Source of the DNA: an uncultured Spirochaetaceae bacterium
GTDB lineage: Bacteria > Spirochaetota > Spirochaetia > Treponematales > Treponemataceae
Reading direction: 5' to 3'
Length of the DNA stretch: 33,288 nt
Assembly: GCA_902797055.1 (NCBI GenBank)
Contig: CADBRT010000066.1
Span: 1 to 33,288 of the forward strand
Part shown: positions 16,946 through 25,059 of the stretch, in pieces
How positions within the stretch are numbered: the first letter of the stretch is position 1
How the letters are laid out: every line of letters starts with the position of its first letter
Notes under the pieces: model-generated
The model's database searches: none
Seen by the model: only the letters and a program-made list of their open reading frames with translations
Told to the model about the DNA's origin: nothing
Position numbers and translations under genes: made by a program

Positions 16946-18208
16946 TCAAAAGAATTTTTTAAATAGATTTTTTACTGTTTCCCCAAATTTTGAAGCGCTT
17001 TCCCTGTCTACATTTTTTCGCTTTTTCGATTTAGCAGGAATTATGGTATCTTTGTTGGAAAGCACGAGTCCTACTGCCGTGGCAAAGTCGGGTTTGCGGT
17101 ACCCGGCCTCCGCGTCGCCAAGTTTTACCACTTCTCCAATGCGGACAGAAGTCGTTCCCCAATACTCTTGGGTCAACTGTACGATGCCAGGCATAAGTGC
17201 ACCGCCGCCAGTCAGCACGATGCTGCCGTTCAATCTGACAAGGTTTGCATGATGAACAATGTCTTCCCTTGCCATTTCAAAAATCTGTTCAATTCTAGGC
17301 CGTATTATTTCACAAAGTTCATACTGAGTAGTTTCGACGGGAGGCATTGCGCCAGAACCCGGTATAATCACCGGTTCGGAATCTTCATCTCCCTGTATCC
17401 AACAGCACCCTTTTTCAATCTTTACCTTTTCAGCAGAAGCGAACGGAATACCTTCAACAACAGCAATATCATTGGTAACAAGGTTCCCGCCAACAGGGAT
17501 AGAAGTCATATAAACAGGAGCTCCGTTGTTAAGCACCATGACATCGGTGGAACCGCCTCCCATGTCGATGAGAATAGAACCGAGTCCCATTTCATCTTTT
17601 GTAATCGTGGCAAGAGAGGCAACGAGCGTTTTTGAAGAAATGTCATTCAGCATAAATCCCGCTCTGTCAATACACTGCTCGAGATTCGTACATGCGGTAA
17701 TGGAAGCTGTTATGATATGAACCTTCACCTTCAGCCTCTTTCCCTGCATACCAAGCGGTTCAGGAGTTCCCGGCAAATCATCAATAACATATTCCTGGGG
17801 AATGATTGAAAGTCCCCGTTTATCCATAGGAATCTGGACGGCTTTGGCGGACTCAATGGCCCGGCTTACAACTTCCGGCGTTATTTCAAGGGTCCGCAGC
17901 TTATTCGTCGTGTCAACAACGACATCACCTTCTGAGTTGCGGCTTTCCACTTGCTGAGCACCAATGGCAGTATACACATCAGTAACCTCGGTACCCGCCA
18001 TCTGCTCCGCAGCTTCCACCGCACTCTTTATGGCCTCCACTGCCGCATCTATGTTTACAATGACACCGTTTCTTAAGCCACTTGACGGCTTTTTTGCGTA
18101 ACCAATGATTTCAACATTATTATTGTCATCAATCTCTCCAATGGCAACCTTTACAAACGTTGTACCGATGTCGAGTCCTACTACAGTGCCGCTCAAGGAA
18201 TCCCCCAA
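16946..18208 (-). CDS. ftsA: Cell division protein FtsA
   Basis: The 420-residue actin-like ATPase tethers FtsZ to the membrane. GLDIGTTFVKVAIGE at the N-terminus and DMGGGSTDVMV near 210-220 are the phosphate loops, and VLTGGGALMPGI near 355 is the adenosine motif. The C-terminal KFGETVKNLFKKFF is the amphipathic membrane-targeting helix. No ATG is available: the frame opens with TTG at 18208, and a second TTG at 18196 is preceded by GGGGGA at a workable distance, so the shorter form (416 residues) may be the real one. It begins within about 20 nt of the ftsQ stop. Confidence 0.95.
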   Translation of the reverse strand: MGDSLSGTVVGLDIGTTFVKVAIGEIDDNNNVEIIGYAKKPSSGLRNGVIVNIDAAVEAIKSAVEAAEQMAGTEVTDVYTAIGAQQVESRNSEGDVVVDTTNKLRTLEITPEVVSRAIESAKAVQIPMDKRGLSIIPQEYVIDDLPGTPEPLGMQGKRLKVKVHIITASITACTNLEQCIDRAGFMLNDISSKTLVASLATITKDEMGLGSILIDMGGGSTDVMVLNNGAPVYMTSIPVGGNLVTNDIAVVEGIPFASAEKVKIEKGCCWIQGDEDSEPVIIPGSGAMPPVETTQYELCEIIRPRIEQIFEMAREDIVHHANLVRLNGSIVLTGGGALMPGIVQLTQEYWGTTSVRIGEVVKLGDAEAGYRKPDFATAVGLVLSNKDTIIPAKSKKRKNVDRESASKFGETVKNLFKKFF

Positions 18209-18212
18209 ATTT

Positions 18213-19067
18213 TCATCGAGTCTTGTATGAAATTGAACCGTACCTCAGGTCTATCTCTGTAACACCAAGCTCTATATTATTTACCACGTCAAGAATAACC
18301 ATCATACGCTTAAGGGCATCTTCATTCAATGTACGGTCTGCCAAAACCCTGACATGGGAATGTATGGGGTATAGCACGAGTTCATAATTGCCGTACTCCT
18401 TCTGGAGGACTTGAATCTCAGATATAGCTGCAAAATAATCCTGAGGAAGATTCTGGAGAGAAGCTATCTGTGCCATAAGCGGACGGAATTTTGCAGGCAG
18501 ACGCATGCCGACTTGCATTGACTCAACAGGCAGCCCGGATATCAATGGAACCCTGCTGTTGTCTGCAACCGACGCTGTATTTGAGAATAGTACACCATTT
18601 TCATCGATTTGAACAGTTCTGGCACGGTTATTTATCATAACAATTGTCTTAGCCACCGGCAGCCGCTCTTTTACCGAAATATGTACCTTATCAGGGAAAT
18701 TTTTGTCCACAGCAACAGATTCTATGCCAGACACCGAACTGAGAGCATCTACCGCCATAGAAGAATCGAACTGTATCCACGTAACGCCTTTGAGTTCCTG
18801 AAGCTTCTGCATAAGAAGCGATGACTCTATATTTTTAAGGCCTGAAAACTGAACCTTCACGGGAGCGAGACACGGGATAATCAAAAAATGCAGGATTCCT
18901 TGCAGAACAATCAGTATGCTCAGCACAAGAACTACAATTTTGACAATTCTGAGACGTTTGTCGACATCAGCGGAGTTGTCTTCTCCCGACGATGTATTCG
19001 CATCACTAAAAGGCTCATTAAAAAAGAAATCTCCATCCGTCATCTTTGTAAGAACGAAATCACTCAT
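18213..19067 (-). CDS. ftsQ: Cell division protein FtsQ/DivIB
   Basis: The 284-residue bitopic protein has a cytoplasmic N-terminus of about 40 residues, one transmembrane helix (about 43-67, VKIVVLVLSILIVLQGI) and a periplasmic POTRA domain starting at VKVQFSGLKNI, with SVAVDKNFPDKVHISVKERLPVA as the typical second half. FtsQ/DivIB links FtsL and FtsB to the divisome. GGGGAG precedes the ATG at a suitable distance. The place between ftsW and ftsA and the length both match the family, which is otherwise poorly conserved. Confidence 0.92.
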   Translation of the reverse strand: MSDFVLTKMTDGDFFFNEPFSDANTSSGEDNSADVDKRLRIVKIVVLVLSILIVLQGILHFLIIPCLAPVKVQFSGLKNIESSLLMQKLQELKGVTWIQFDSSMAVDALSSVSGIESVAVDKNFPDKVHISVKERLPVAKTIVMINNRARTVQIDENGVLFSNTASVADNSRVPLISGLPVESMQVGMRLPAKFRPLMAQIASLQNLPQDYFAAISEIQVLQKEYGNYELVLYPIHSHVRVLADRTLNEDALKRMMVILDVVNNIELGVTEIDLRYGSISYKTR

Positions 19068-19101
19068 ATAAAAAACTCCCCTTCACCTTTCTTCCCCATA
19101 T

Positions 19102-20229
19102 TCAATCTTCGGCGACACAGTGCGACGCGTTTATAATTGCTCCGCACATACACAAGGTCACAACCAAGGACGAGCCCCCCGATGAAAAAAACGGAAGCGG
19201 AATACCGGTTGTAGGAGCAGCACCACACACAACAGCGCAGTTCAAAAGAGACTGAAAAAATACCATACACACGCAGCCGAAAGCTGTGTACGAGGCAAAA
19301 GCACTCTTACAGGTAAAAGCAATTTTCAATCCCCGGATGAAAAACAAAAGCAGGATACCAAAATATATCGTCACACCGACGAGTCCCATCGAATCTGCCC
19401 AACCTGCAAAGATATAGTCGGTTTGTACTTCAGGGATTTTAAAAACTTCCGTCAAGCCTGCCCCGACACCGTTTCCCCATATGCCGCCGGCAGTTATAGA
19501 CCGCTGAGAAGCGAATTCCTGATATCCAGACGTCAGCTTGAACAGCTCAGGATGGACGAAGGCAATGACACGATTCAGACGATACGGCTCCAACGCTATC
19601 ATCAGAACGATAGACGGAATTGCGATTGTCACAATCGGAAGAAACCAGGACATCCTTGCACCACAGGAAAAAAACATTACAAAACCAACAAGGAAGATAA
19701 ACAGACCTGTTGAAAAATCCCTTTGAAGGAAAATCACCAATATGAATATGAAGAGCCCCGTCAACGGATAATAGAATTCTTTCTGACCGCTTTCCCGCTG
19801 CTTGTCAAACAGATTCGCGAGGAAAAGCACAACTGCCAGCTTTGCAAATTCAGAAGGCTGTATGGTGACACGGTTGAAAAGCCGAATCCACCGCGATGCA
19901 CCTTTTCTCTCACTTCCAATTCCCGGTATGAGAGCTATAAAGCAAAGCACAAGAGAACCTATCACAATGAACGGCAATAGTTTCCGCAGTGTGGCTAACG
20001 GAAGGAGAGCAAAAAACACCAAACCTGCAAAGCCGATAAACGACCATACAAGCTGTCTTGTAACAAAATAATATTTATTACGAAACAGCCGCTCTGCAGT
20101 ATTCGGTGTGCATATAAACAGCGTAGTCATGCCCAGGCCCCATAAGAGCAGGACAGCTACCATAAAGAAAACATCACTTTTGTTATATTTATCAATCGGC
20201 CTGTCAGCCTGAAAGGCATATCTAGGCAT
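19102..20229 (-). CDS. ftsW: Cell division SEDS protein FtsW (peptidoglycan glycosyltransferase)
   Basis: The 375-residue SEDS-family protein has about ten membrane segments. SYQ-like GYQEFASQRSITAGGIWGNGVG and the C-terminal PLPFFSSGGSSLVV are the diagnostic SEDS motifs; RKGASRWIRL follows the second loop. It polymerises septal glycan strands from lipid II with its partner class B PBP (FtsI), which is not in this window. The start codon lies inside the end of murF (8-nt overlap, ATGCCTAG). Position inside the division operon supports FtsW over RodA. Confidence 0.94.
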   Translation of the reverse strand: MPRYAFQADRPIDKYNKSDVFFMVAVLLLWGLGMTTLFICTPNTAERLFRNKYYFVTRQLVWSFIGFAGLVFFALLPLATLRKLLPFIVIGSLVLCFIALIPGIGSERKGASRWIRLFNRVTIQPSEFAKLAVVLFLANLFDKQRESGQKEFYYPLTGLFIFILVIFLQRDFSTGLFIFLVGFVMFFSCGARMSWFLPIVTIAIPSIVLMIALEPYRLNRVIAFVHPELFKLTSGYQEFASQRSITAGGIWGNGVGAGLTEVFKIPEVQTDYIFAGWADSMGLVGVTIYFGILLLFFIRGLKIAFTCKSAFASYTAFGCVCMVFFQSLLNCAVVCGAAPTTGIPLPFFSSGGSSLVVTLCMCGAIINASHCVAED

Positions 20230-21649
20230 TTACATCACCATTGCTCAAAAGGCTTGTCAGACGTTCCAACGCCATTCCGCGGGAGCCCTTTATCAAAACC
20301 ACATCATTCTTTTTCAGTTTCCCTTTTAAGAAAACCGTAACTTCAGAAAGTGAAGCATCTGAACTGTCTTTATAATACAGGAACCGTTCAGTACCTGAAG
20401 ACTTTACCGCTTCATCATACGCGTGCTTCATCTCATTTCCGATGAAAAGGACCGTTGCACGAGTAGCAGCAGCTTCCCGGCCGATTTCCACATGGGATTT
20501 GACAGATTCAGCCCCGAGTTCAAGCATATCTCCAAGCACCAGAAAAACATTGGAGGAGGCAGGAACATCAGACACAAGGGAAAGCGAACGGCTCATTGAG
20601 TCGGGGTTAGCATTGTAGCAGTCCTGTACAATGGTGCAACGCTCTGTTTCAATCACTTCGCTTCTTCCGAACAGAGGTTTTACAGACTCAATACCCTGCG
20701 CTATCTCATGGAAGGAAAGCCCCAGCGCTCTGGCAAGAGACATAGCTGCCAAAGCATTTTTATAGTTGTACATTCCCGGCAACGGGAATGTTGCTTTTTC
20801 GCCCCCGATGTTCAACACAAAACCGGAGAGTCCAAGATTTTTCTCTAAAGAAATGCTTTCGTCCTGACCATCGCCATAGTAAACGATCTTGCCGTCTGCT
20901 TGAGAAGTCAGATACGAACAAAAATCATCATCTTTCGGAATAATTGCAGTCCCAAAGCCCTTAAAATGCCTGAATATCTGAGATTTTTCCTCTGCAATAG
21001 CTTCCCTGCTACCAAGTATTCCAATATGGGCTGTTCCTATATTGGTAATGACAGCGAAACGAGGTTTAAGGACATCTGCAATCTCTTTCATTTCATTGCG
21101 TCGGTTCATCCCCATCTCAAACAGACCGACTTGATGTTCTTTACGGATTGCAAACACAGAAAGGGGAAGTCCTGTCTCACTGTTGAAATTTCCCTTATTA
21201 GTGACAACAGTATAGTGCTGGGACAGTATGGCGGCTGCAATTTCCTTTGTAGTCGTTTTGCCGCTTGAACCGGTAATGCCTATCTTGATAAGATTTTCAA
21301 ATCCGTCGACATAGCACGAGGCGATCTTTTGGAGCGCAGTCAACGTATTTTCAACACCAATAAAAAAGACCTTTGGATGTGAAAGAGAGAGTTTTACAAA
21401 AGTTTCACTATTCGCTTCAAAATTTTTAAGGGCCATAAACACTACACTGGCCCCCTTTTCAAGCGCTTGACCAATATACTTGTGTCCATCCTGCTGTTCA
21501 CCAATCAGAGGTACGAACAGGGTGTCGGGACATACGTCTCTGCTGTCTGTTTTTACACTGGTAAAATGGAAAGTTCCATTTCCCAAAAGGTGCATCCCAC
21601 CGGTTGCCTCAAGAACCTGTTCAAGACTAAGCAAGGTCTCTTCCATCAT
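20222..21649 (-). CDS. murF: UDP-N-acetylmuramoyl-tripeptide:D-alanyl-D-alanine ligase MurF
   Basis: The 475-residue cytoplasmic Mur ligase adds D-Ala-D-Ala to the UDP-MurNAc tripeptide, the last soluble step of peptidoglycan precursor synthesis. GITGSSGKTTTKEIAAAIL near residue 125 is the ATP-binding loop. NKGNFNSETGLPLSVF, FEMGMNRRNEMKEIADVLKP and DCYNANPDSM are MurF-specific. TNIGTAHIGILGSREAIAEEK holds the metal/phosphate-binding residues. Its start overlaps the ftsL stop as ATGA and its end overlaps ftsW by 8 nt. It is the only Mur ligase in this cluster. Confidence 0.97.
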   Translation of the reverse strand: MMEETLLSLEQVLEATGGMHLLGNGTFHFTSVKTDSRDVCPDTLFVPLIGEQQDGHKYIGQALEKGASVVFMALKNFEANSETFVKLSLSHPKVFFIGVENTLTALQKIASCYVDGFENLIKIGITGSSGKTTTKEIAAAILSQHYTVVTNKGNFNSETGLPLSVFAIRKEHQVGLFEMGMNRRNEMKEIADVLKPRFAVITNIGTAHIGILGSREAIAEEKSQIFRHFKGFGTAIIPKDDDFCSYLTSQADGKIVYYGDGQDESISLEKNLGLSGFVLNIGGEKATFPLPGMYNYKNALAAMSLARALGLSFHEIAQGIESVKPLFGRSEVIETERCTIVQDCYNANPDSMSRSLSLVSDVPASSNVFLVLGDMLELGAESVKSHVEIGREAAATRATVLFIGNEMKHAYDEAVKSSGTERFLYYKDSSDASLSEVTVFLKGKLKKNDVVLIKGSRGMALERLTSLLSNGDVNA

Positions 21650-21960
21650 TCTTTTGTTTCCTCTCCTTCTGATTTTTGCATCTCTACCCTGACAATTTCA
21701 TCCGATTCAGCCTGTCTCATACCGAGCTTATCCCGGGCGATTTTTTCAATTCTGTCGGAACTGGAAAGCAAGCTTATATCAGTGATGAGTTTTTTGTTCT
21801 GTTCTATCAGTTCACTCTGCTTTCGTTCAAGTTCAACGACCTGCTTTTCCAAATCCGTGTAACGGCGGGCCTGAATGCCGTTTAAAATGAGCATCACAGG
21901 GATACAGAGAGCAAGCAAACACACAACAACCATTCGAACGACTGAGTATCCGTTTATCAT
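21646..21960 (-). CDS. ftsL: FtsL-like divisome protein
   Basis: This 104-residue bitopic protein has one N-terminal membrane segment (about 8-28), a coiled coil (about 32-65, LEKQVVELERKQSELIEQN), and a short C-terminal region with SSDRIEKIARDKLGM, which is the conserved tail of FtsL and FtsB proteins. It follows rsmH with a 4-nt overlap, the normal FtsL slot, so FtsL is favoured over FtsB. The tail after residue 80 is acidic. Sequence conservation in this family is low; gene order carries much of the assignment. Confidence 0.85.
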   Translation of the reverse strand: MINGYSVVRMVVVCLLALCIPVMLILNGIQARRYTDLEKQVVELERKQSELIEQNKKLITDISLLSSSDRIEKIARDKLGMRQAESDEIVRVEMQKSEGEETKE

Positions 21961-22952
21961 ACCCCCTCCACACCGATAAGGCGTTTTTCATCAGCGTCAC
22001 GGATTTTTCTTACAACGCGAAGTTTTGCACTTCGAGAAGGACTGTTGGAACGGACTTCTTCTTCTGTCGGCTCTACAGGCTTTCTTGTCAATATTTCTGC
22101 ACAGGGAGTTCCCCCGCATGTGCATGCAGGCTGCTCCGGCGGACACACACATTGTCTGCCAAGATTGCGGAAATATGTTTTTACAATTCGGTCCTCAAGG
22201 GAATGAAACGTAATTATGCCGAGTTTTCCCCCGGGAGCAAGAACATTGAATGCATCGTGCATGGCTTCCGGCAGACGGCGCAGCTCGCTGTTAACCCTGA
22301 TTCTCAATGCCTGGAAGGTACGTGTTGCAGGATGAATTGTTCCAAACCTGTACTTTGCAGGAACTGCGTTATATATTATATCAGCGAGCGCTTTTGTAGA
22401 GACAATTTTGCTCACCTGTCGTGCTTCAACAATAGCTTTTGCAATTCTACGGGAATATTTTTCATCAGAATAAAGGTACAGCATATTCGCAAGCAAGGCC
22501 TCTGGCATAGTATTCACAATGTCAGCAGCGCTTTCACCTTTGGAGACATCCAGCCTCATGTCAAGATTCTCATCATGACGGAATGAAAACCCCCTGCCAC
22601 TGCGTTCATAATGATAAACGCTTATGCCCAAATCAAATAGTATTATATCAGGGCGCCGTTTGACAGGACTTAATGTATCATAGTCATGATAAAAATCGTT
22701 GAACCATCCGTTAAAAAAGTGTATCCGCTCCCCAAAATCAGACAGGCGTTCCTTTGCACGCAACTGAATAGAGGAATCTGCGTCCAACCCGATTACTTTC
22801 AGAACGGGATAGGTATGAAGGAAATTATAGGTATGTCCACCCTCTCCCAACGTGGAATCCACCATAAGGGCATCGTTCTCATAAGGTTCCCCTTTAGGAG
22901 ACAAATACGAAAGGCACTCTTGCAACAATACAGGCGTATGGACGATTTCCAT
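21957..22952 (-). CDS. rsmH: 16S rRNA m4C1402 methyltransferase RsmH (MraW)
   Basis: The 331-residue SAM-dependent enzyme methylates N4 of C1402 in the decoding centre of 16S rRNA. HTPVLLQECLSYL at the N-terminus, VDSTLGEGGHT (SAM loop, about 31-41), ILFDLGISVYHYE and ITFHSLEDRIVK are all family hallmarks. A cysteine-rich stretch near 270-282 (CVCPPEQPACTCGG) lies in the usual variable insert. It follows mraZ by 24 nt and overlaps ftsL by 4 nt, as in most bacterial dcw clusters. Confidence 0.97.
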   Translation of the reverse strand: MEIVHTPVLLQECLSYLSPKGEPYENDALMVDSTLGEGGHTYNFLHTYPVLKVIGLDADSSIQLRAKERLSDFGERIHFFNGWFNDFYHDYDTLSPVKRRPDIILFDLGISVYHYERSGRGFSFRHDENLDMRLDVSKGESAADIVNTMPEALLANMLYLYSDEKYSRRIAKAIVEARQVSKIVSTKALADIIYNAVPAKYRFGTIHPATRTFQALRIRVNSELRRLPEAMHDAFNVLAPGGKLGIITFHSLEDRIVKTYFRNLGRQCVCPPEQPACTCGGTPCAEILTRKPVEPTEEEVRSNSPSRSAKLRVVRKIRDADEKRLIGVEGV

Positions 22953-22976
22953 TTCATCCCCGATATTTTTAACTTA

Positions 22977-23420
22977 TTACAAGAATATGTCTCCCATGCT
23001 CTTTGCAGCTTCCTGAAACTGGTCGTTGGTTCTGGTCAAATAATCATCATAGGATTCGGAATCCCATAATTCCATGTATTTATTCAAGCCAAGAATAACC
23101 GACTCCCCTTTCAGAGAGGCATATTCCCTTAAATTCTGTGGAATAGAGAGGCGACCGGAACGGTCAAATTCAATTTTCTGGGCAGGCGCTATAAAACGTC
23201 TCATTACCAATCTTTTTTGATCATTAAAAAGAGAGGCAGACCCCATGATTTTATCATTGAGGCTTGCCCACTCTTCGGTTGTAAAAAGCATTAGACAACA
23301 ATCAAGGCCCTGCGTCACAATGAGTTCGTTTCTTTGCAAAACGGCGCGCAACTTTGCAGGAAAGAGAATTCTTCCCTTCTCGTCAAGTGTGTTGCGGTAC
23401 TCACCAATGAGCATTTCCAT
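22977..23420 (-). CDS. mraZ: Transcriptional regulator MraZ
   Basis: MraZ is a two-AbrB-fold DNA-binding protein that forms a ring and represses the dcw operon it heads. The first half has GEYRNTLDEKGRILFPAKLR and the second FDRSGRLSIPQNLREYA, each carrying the DxxGR motif. I chose ATG at 23420 because GGTGGA lies 7 nt upstream; ATG at 23414 is equally possible and gives the MxxGEY start seen in Bacillus. A GTG at 23435 would run into the operator repeats and is unlikely. With this start the protein has 147 residues, close to the family norm of 140-150. Confidence 0.95.
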   Translation of the reverse strand: MEMLIGEYRNTLDEKGRILFPAKLRAVLQRNELIVTQGLDCCLMLFTTEEWASLNDKIMGSASLFNDQKRLVMRRFIAPAQKIEFDRSGRLSIPQNLREYASLKGESVILGLNKYMELWDSESYDDYLTRTNDQFQEAAKSMGDIFL

Positions 23421-23455
23421 ACCACTGTCCACCACTTTTTCCCACTATTTCCCAC
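23421..23455 (-). promoter_or_regulatory. MraZ-binding repeats (four GTGG boxes, 10-bp phased)
   Basis: Read on the minus strand, GTGGG occurs at 23455-23451 and 23445-23441 and GTGGT at 23435-23431 and 23425-23421, each exactly 10 bp from the next. In E. coli MraZ recognises direct TGGGN repeats separated by 5 bp, the same 10-bp spacing. The boxes begin just after the predicted transcript start and reach the mraZ start codon, so bound MraZ would block its own promoter. The last two boxes are degenerate (GTGGT). Confidence 0.8.
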
Positions 23456-23463
23456 TTACCTCC

Positions 23464-23491
23464 ATTATAATGAGTTTTTTCGTTATGTCAA
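23464..23491 (-). promoter_or_regulatory. Consensus sigma70 promoter of the mraZ (dcw) operon
   Basis: On the minus strand TTGACA (23491-23486) and TATAAT (23469-23464) are both perfect consensus hexamers with a 16-bp spacer. The predicted start is near 23457, two bases before the first MraZ box. This is the obvious driver for the 15-gene operon ending at 7603. Confidence 0.85.
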
Positions 23492-23533
23492 TCCAAAATT
23501 CCGACGATAAAGTATATTTACGGGGCGAAAGAA

Positions 23534-24250
23534 ATGATCAACACTCTCAACGAAAGCTCTCTCCATAGGACACTGAAAACATACTATGCATCAATGAGTG
23601 AAGGAAGTAGAACCGAAGTAAAAACAGACGATTACATAGCAGATATCATTGATAAAAAAGGGAATATAACGGAAATTCAAACAGCGAACCTTGCATATCT
23701 CAAGGATAAAATAAAGTACTTCACGGCTGAAAAACGCAATATAAGTGTTATCTACCCCATAGTAACCACAAAATATATTGAAACAGTTAACCAAAAGACA
23801 GGAAAAACAGTTTACCGCAAAAGTCCACAACATAAAACCATATACAGCATATTCAGGGAACTGACAGGATTATATCCATTTCTTTTAAACAAGTATTTTT
23901 CATTAGAGGCAGTTGAAGTCATAACAGTTGAAATACGAAAGACAACGGAAGAACCGGTACAATCAATAAACGGGAGACGGCGAGTACGTCGGAACTGGCT
24001 AAAAACGGATAAACAGTTAAAAGAAATAGGTAAAATACACAAATTCCATAGCAGGGAACACTATCTGTCATTGCTTCCCAAAAATCTGCCTGAATGCTTT
24101 ACTGCAACAGATATAAGAAAAGCTTTTGCTGAACAGAACTTAAAAATCAAAACAAATGATATACAGTTAATGCTTTGGGTTTTCTCACACTGCGGACTGC
24201 TTGAAAAAAAAGAATGCGGGAAACGAAGATACAATTACAGAATCAAATAA
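23534..24250 (+). CDS. Unknown protein with nuclease-like E/D/ExQ signature and possible winged helix
   Basis: I do not recognise a named family with certainty; I recall similar uncharacterised proteins in Firmicutes. In the 238-residue product, E28, D37 (YIADIID), and E47-I-Q49 (NITEIQT) are spaced like the PD-(D/E)XK nuclease core, with a strand-like SVIYPIV (71-77) next. RKSP (95-98) and ELTGLYPFLL (109-118) follow. A basic stretch GRRRVRRNW (147-155) and a C-terminal 185-238 segment (TATDIRKAF, then GLLEKKE and RRYNYRI) look like a winged helix. No signal peptide or membrane segment. The gene is AT-richer than its neighbours and divergent from mraZ, with 98 bp or so between starts. A nuclease activity is inference only. 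Confidence 0.7.
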   Translation: MINTLNESSLHRTLKTYYASMSEGSRTEVKTDDYIADIIDKKGNITEIQTANLAYLKDKIKYFTAEKRNISVIYPIVTTKYIETVNQKTGKTVYRKSPQHKTIYSIFRELTGLYPFLLNKYFSLEAVEVITVEIRKTTEEPVQSINGRRRVRRNWLKTDKQLKEIGKIHKFHSREHYLSLLPKNLPECFTATDIRKAFAEQNLKIKTNDIQLMLWVFSHCGLLEKKECGKRRYNYRIK

Positions 24251-24252
24251 AA

Positions 24253-24278
24253 AAGCCCGGAACTGCAGTTCCGGGCTT
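24253..24278. terminator. Rho-independent terminator of the flaA operon (bidirectional)
   Basis: A perfect 26-nt palindrome with 11-bp GC-rich arms (AAGCCCGGAAC) and a 4-nt TGCA loop. On the minus strand it is followed by TTTTTT, so it ends the flaA transcript strongly. On the plus strand the T-tract is weak, giving a poorer end for the gene at 23534. Confidence 0.88.
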
Positions 24279-24299
24279 CTAACACTCAGTTAGAATGCA

Positions 24300-25040
24300 T
24301 TACCATGCATCATTCATGTCATCAGGGTCTCTGTTCTCTACATCATAGAGATCAGTTACAGCGCGCAAATCATCGAAGTATACGAAATATGCACCCTGTG
24401 CTTCCATCGGATTGCAGTCTACACGGAATCCAACAACGCGAAGTCCTGGCTTGTCACCATGATACGGGCTTGTCTGAACGATTCCATGAACTCCATCTGG
24501 AGACGGAGGAATAGCTGTTGTCAACTTCTTCCATCCGCTGAATTCAAGAGAACCCATCCAGATTTCAAAGTTGTTTCCATTGTAATCCTGAACGAGCAAC
24601 CACAACTGGTGTCCCATATTGCGTCCACAAACCCAAACAGAAACAGTCTTTGTAATTCCCTCGATAGGAAGTGGGCGTGCAGCCTTGACGAAGAAAGAAT
24701 TAACGCCACGCTTGAAGAACTCTATCTTTGCACCAAAAACACTGGTATCCTGCATTTCCTGGTTTCCAGCATCTCTGAGAGGCTCTTTTGCCTCAGGGCT
24801 TCCCTCAAAAAGACGTCCAGAAATCACACCGTAATCAGGTGAGCAATGAACATTCCAGAATCCCTCGCGCTCAAAGCGGTCAACACTAACCTCTCTGAGG
24901 GCCTCCATCGTGCTGTCATTTCCGATGATTGATGCATCTGGATCAGAAATGCTTGTATTGCCGTTTGCGTTTGTCTGTGCAAAGGCAGCACCAGAAGCGA
25001 CTATTGCCGCAGCCAAAAAAGCCAAATAAATCTTTTTCAT
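24300..25040 (-). CDS. flaA: FlaA-type periplasmic flagellar filament outer-layer protein (second of pair)
   Basis: The 246-residue product has a Sec signal peptide (MKKIYLAFLAAAIVASGAAFA, cleavage after AFA). The mature part matches the FlaA sheath family, with GVNSFFVKAARPLPIEG, KTVSVWVCGRNMGHQLWLLVQDYNGN and FVYFDDLRAVTDLYDVE. FlaA proteins coat the FlaB core of spirochaete periplasmic flagella and affect filament stiffness. The tail is acidic. It starts 19 nt after the first flaA gene, with AAGGCGG before the ATG, so both come from one transcript. I recall the two-FlaA arrangement next to fba from T. pallidum (TP0662-TP0664). Confidence 0.93.
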   Translation of the reverse strand: MKKIYLAFLAAAIVASGAAFAQTNANGNTSISDPDASIIGNDSTMEALREVSVDRFEREGFWNVHCSPDYGVISGRLFEGSPEAKEPLRDAGNQEMQDTSVFGAKIEFFKRGVNSFFVKAARPLPIEGITKTVSVWVCGRNMGHQLWLLVQDYNGNNFEIWMGSLEFSGWKKLTTAIPPSPDGVHGIVQTSPYHGDKPGLRVVGFRVDCNPMEAQGAYFVYFDDLRAVTDLYDVENRDPDDMNDAW

Positions 25041-25059
25041 TCTAAAACCGCCTTATCAA

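Noticed and set aside
23464-23471. A plus-strand TATAAT within the palindromic ATTATAAT, as a promoter for the gene at 23534
   Set aside because: No -35 hexamer exists at the right distance on the plus strand; the minus-strand reading has a perfect -35.
24459-24842. Plus-strand frames opposite flaA (also 25258-25761)
   Set aside because: They lie antisense to highly conserved FlaA coding sequence and reflect its codon bias.
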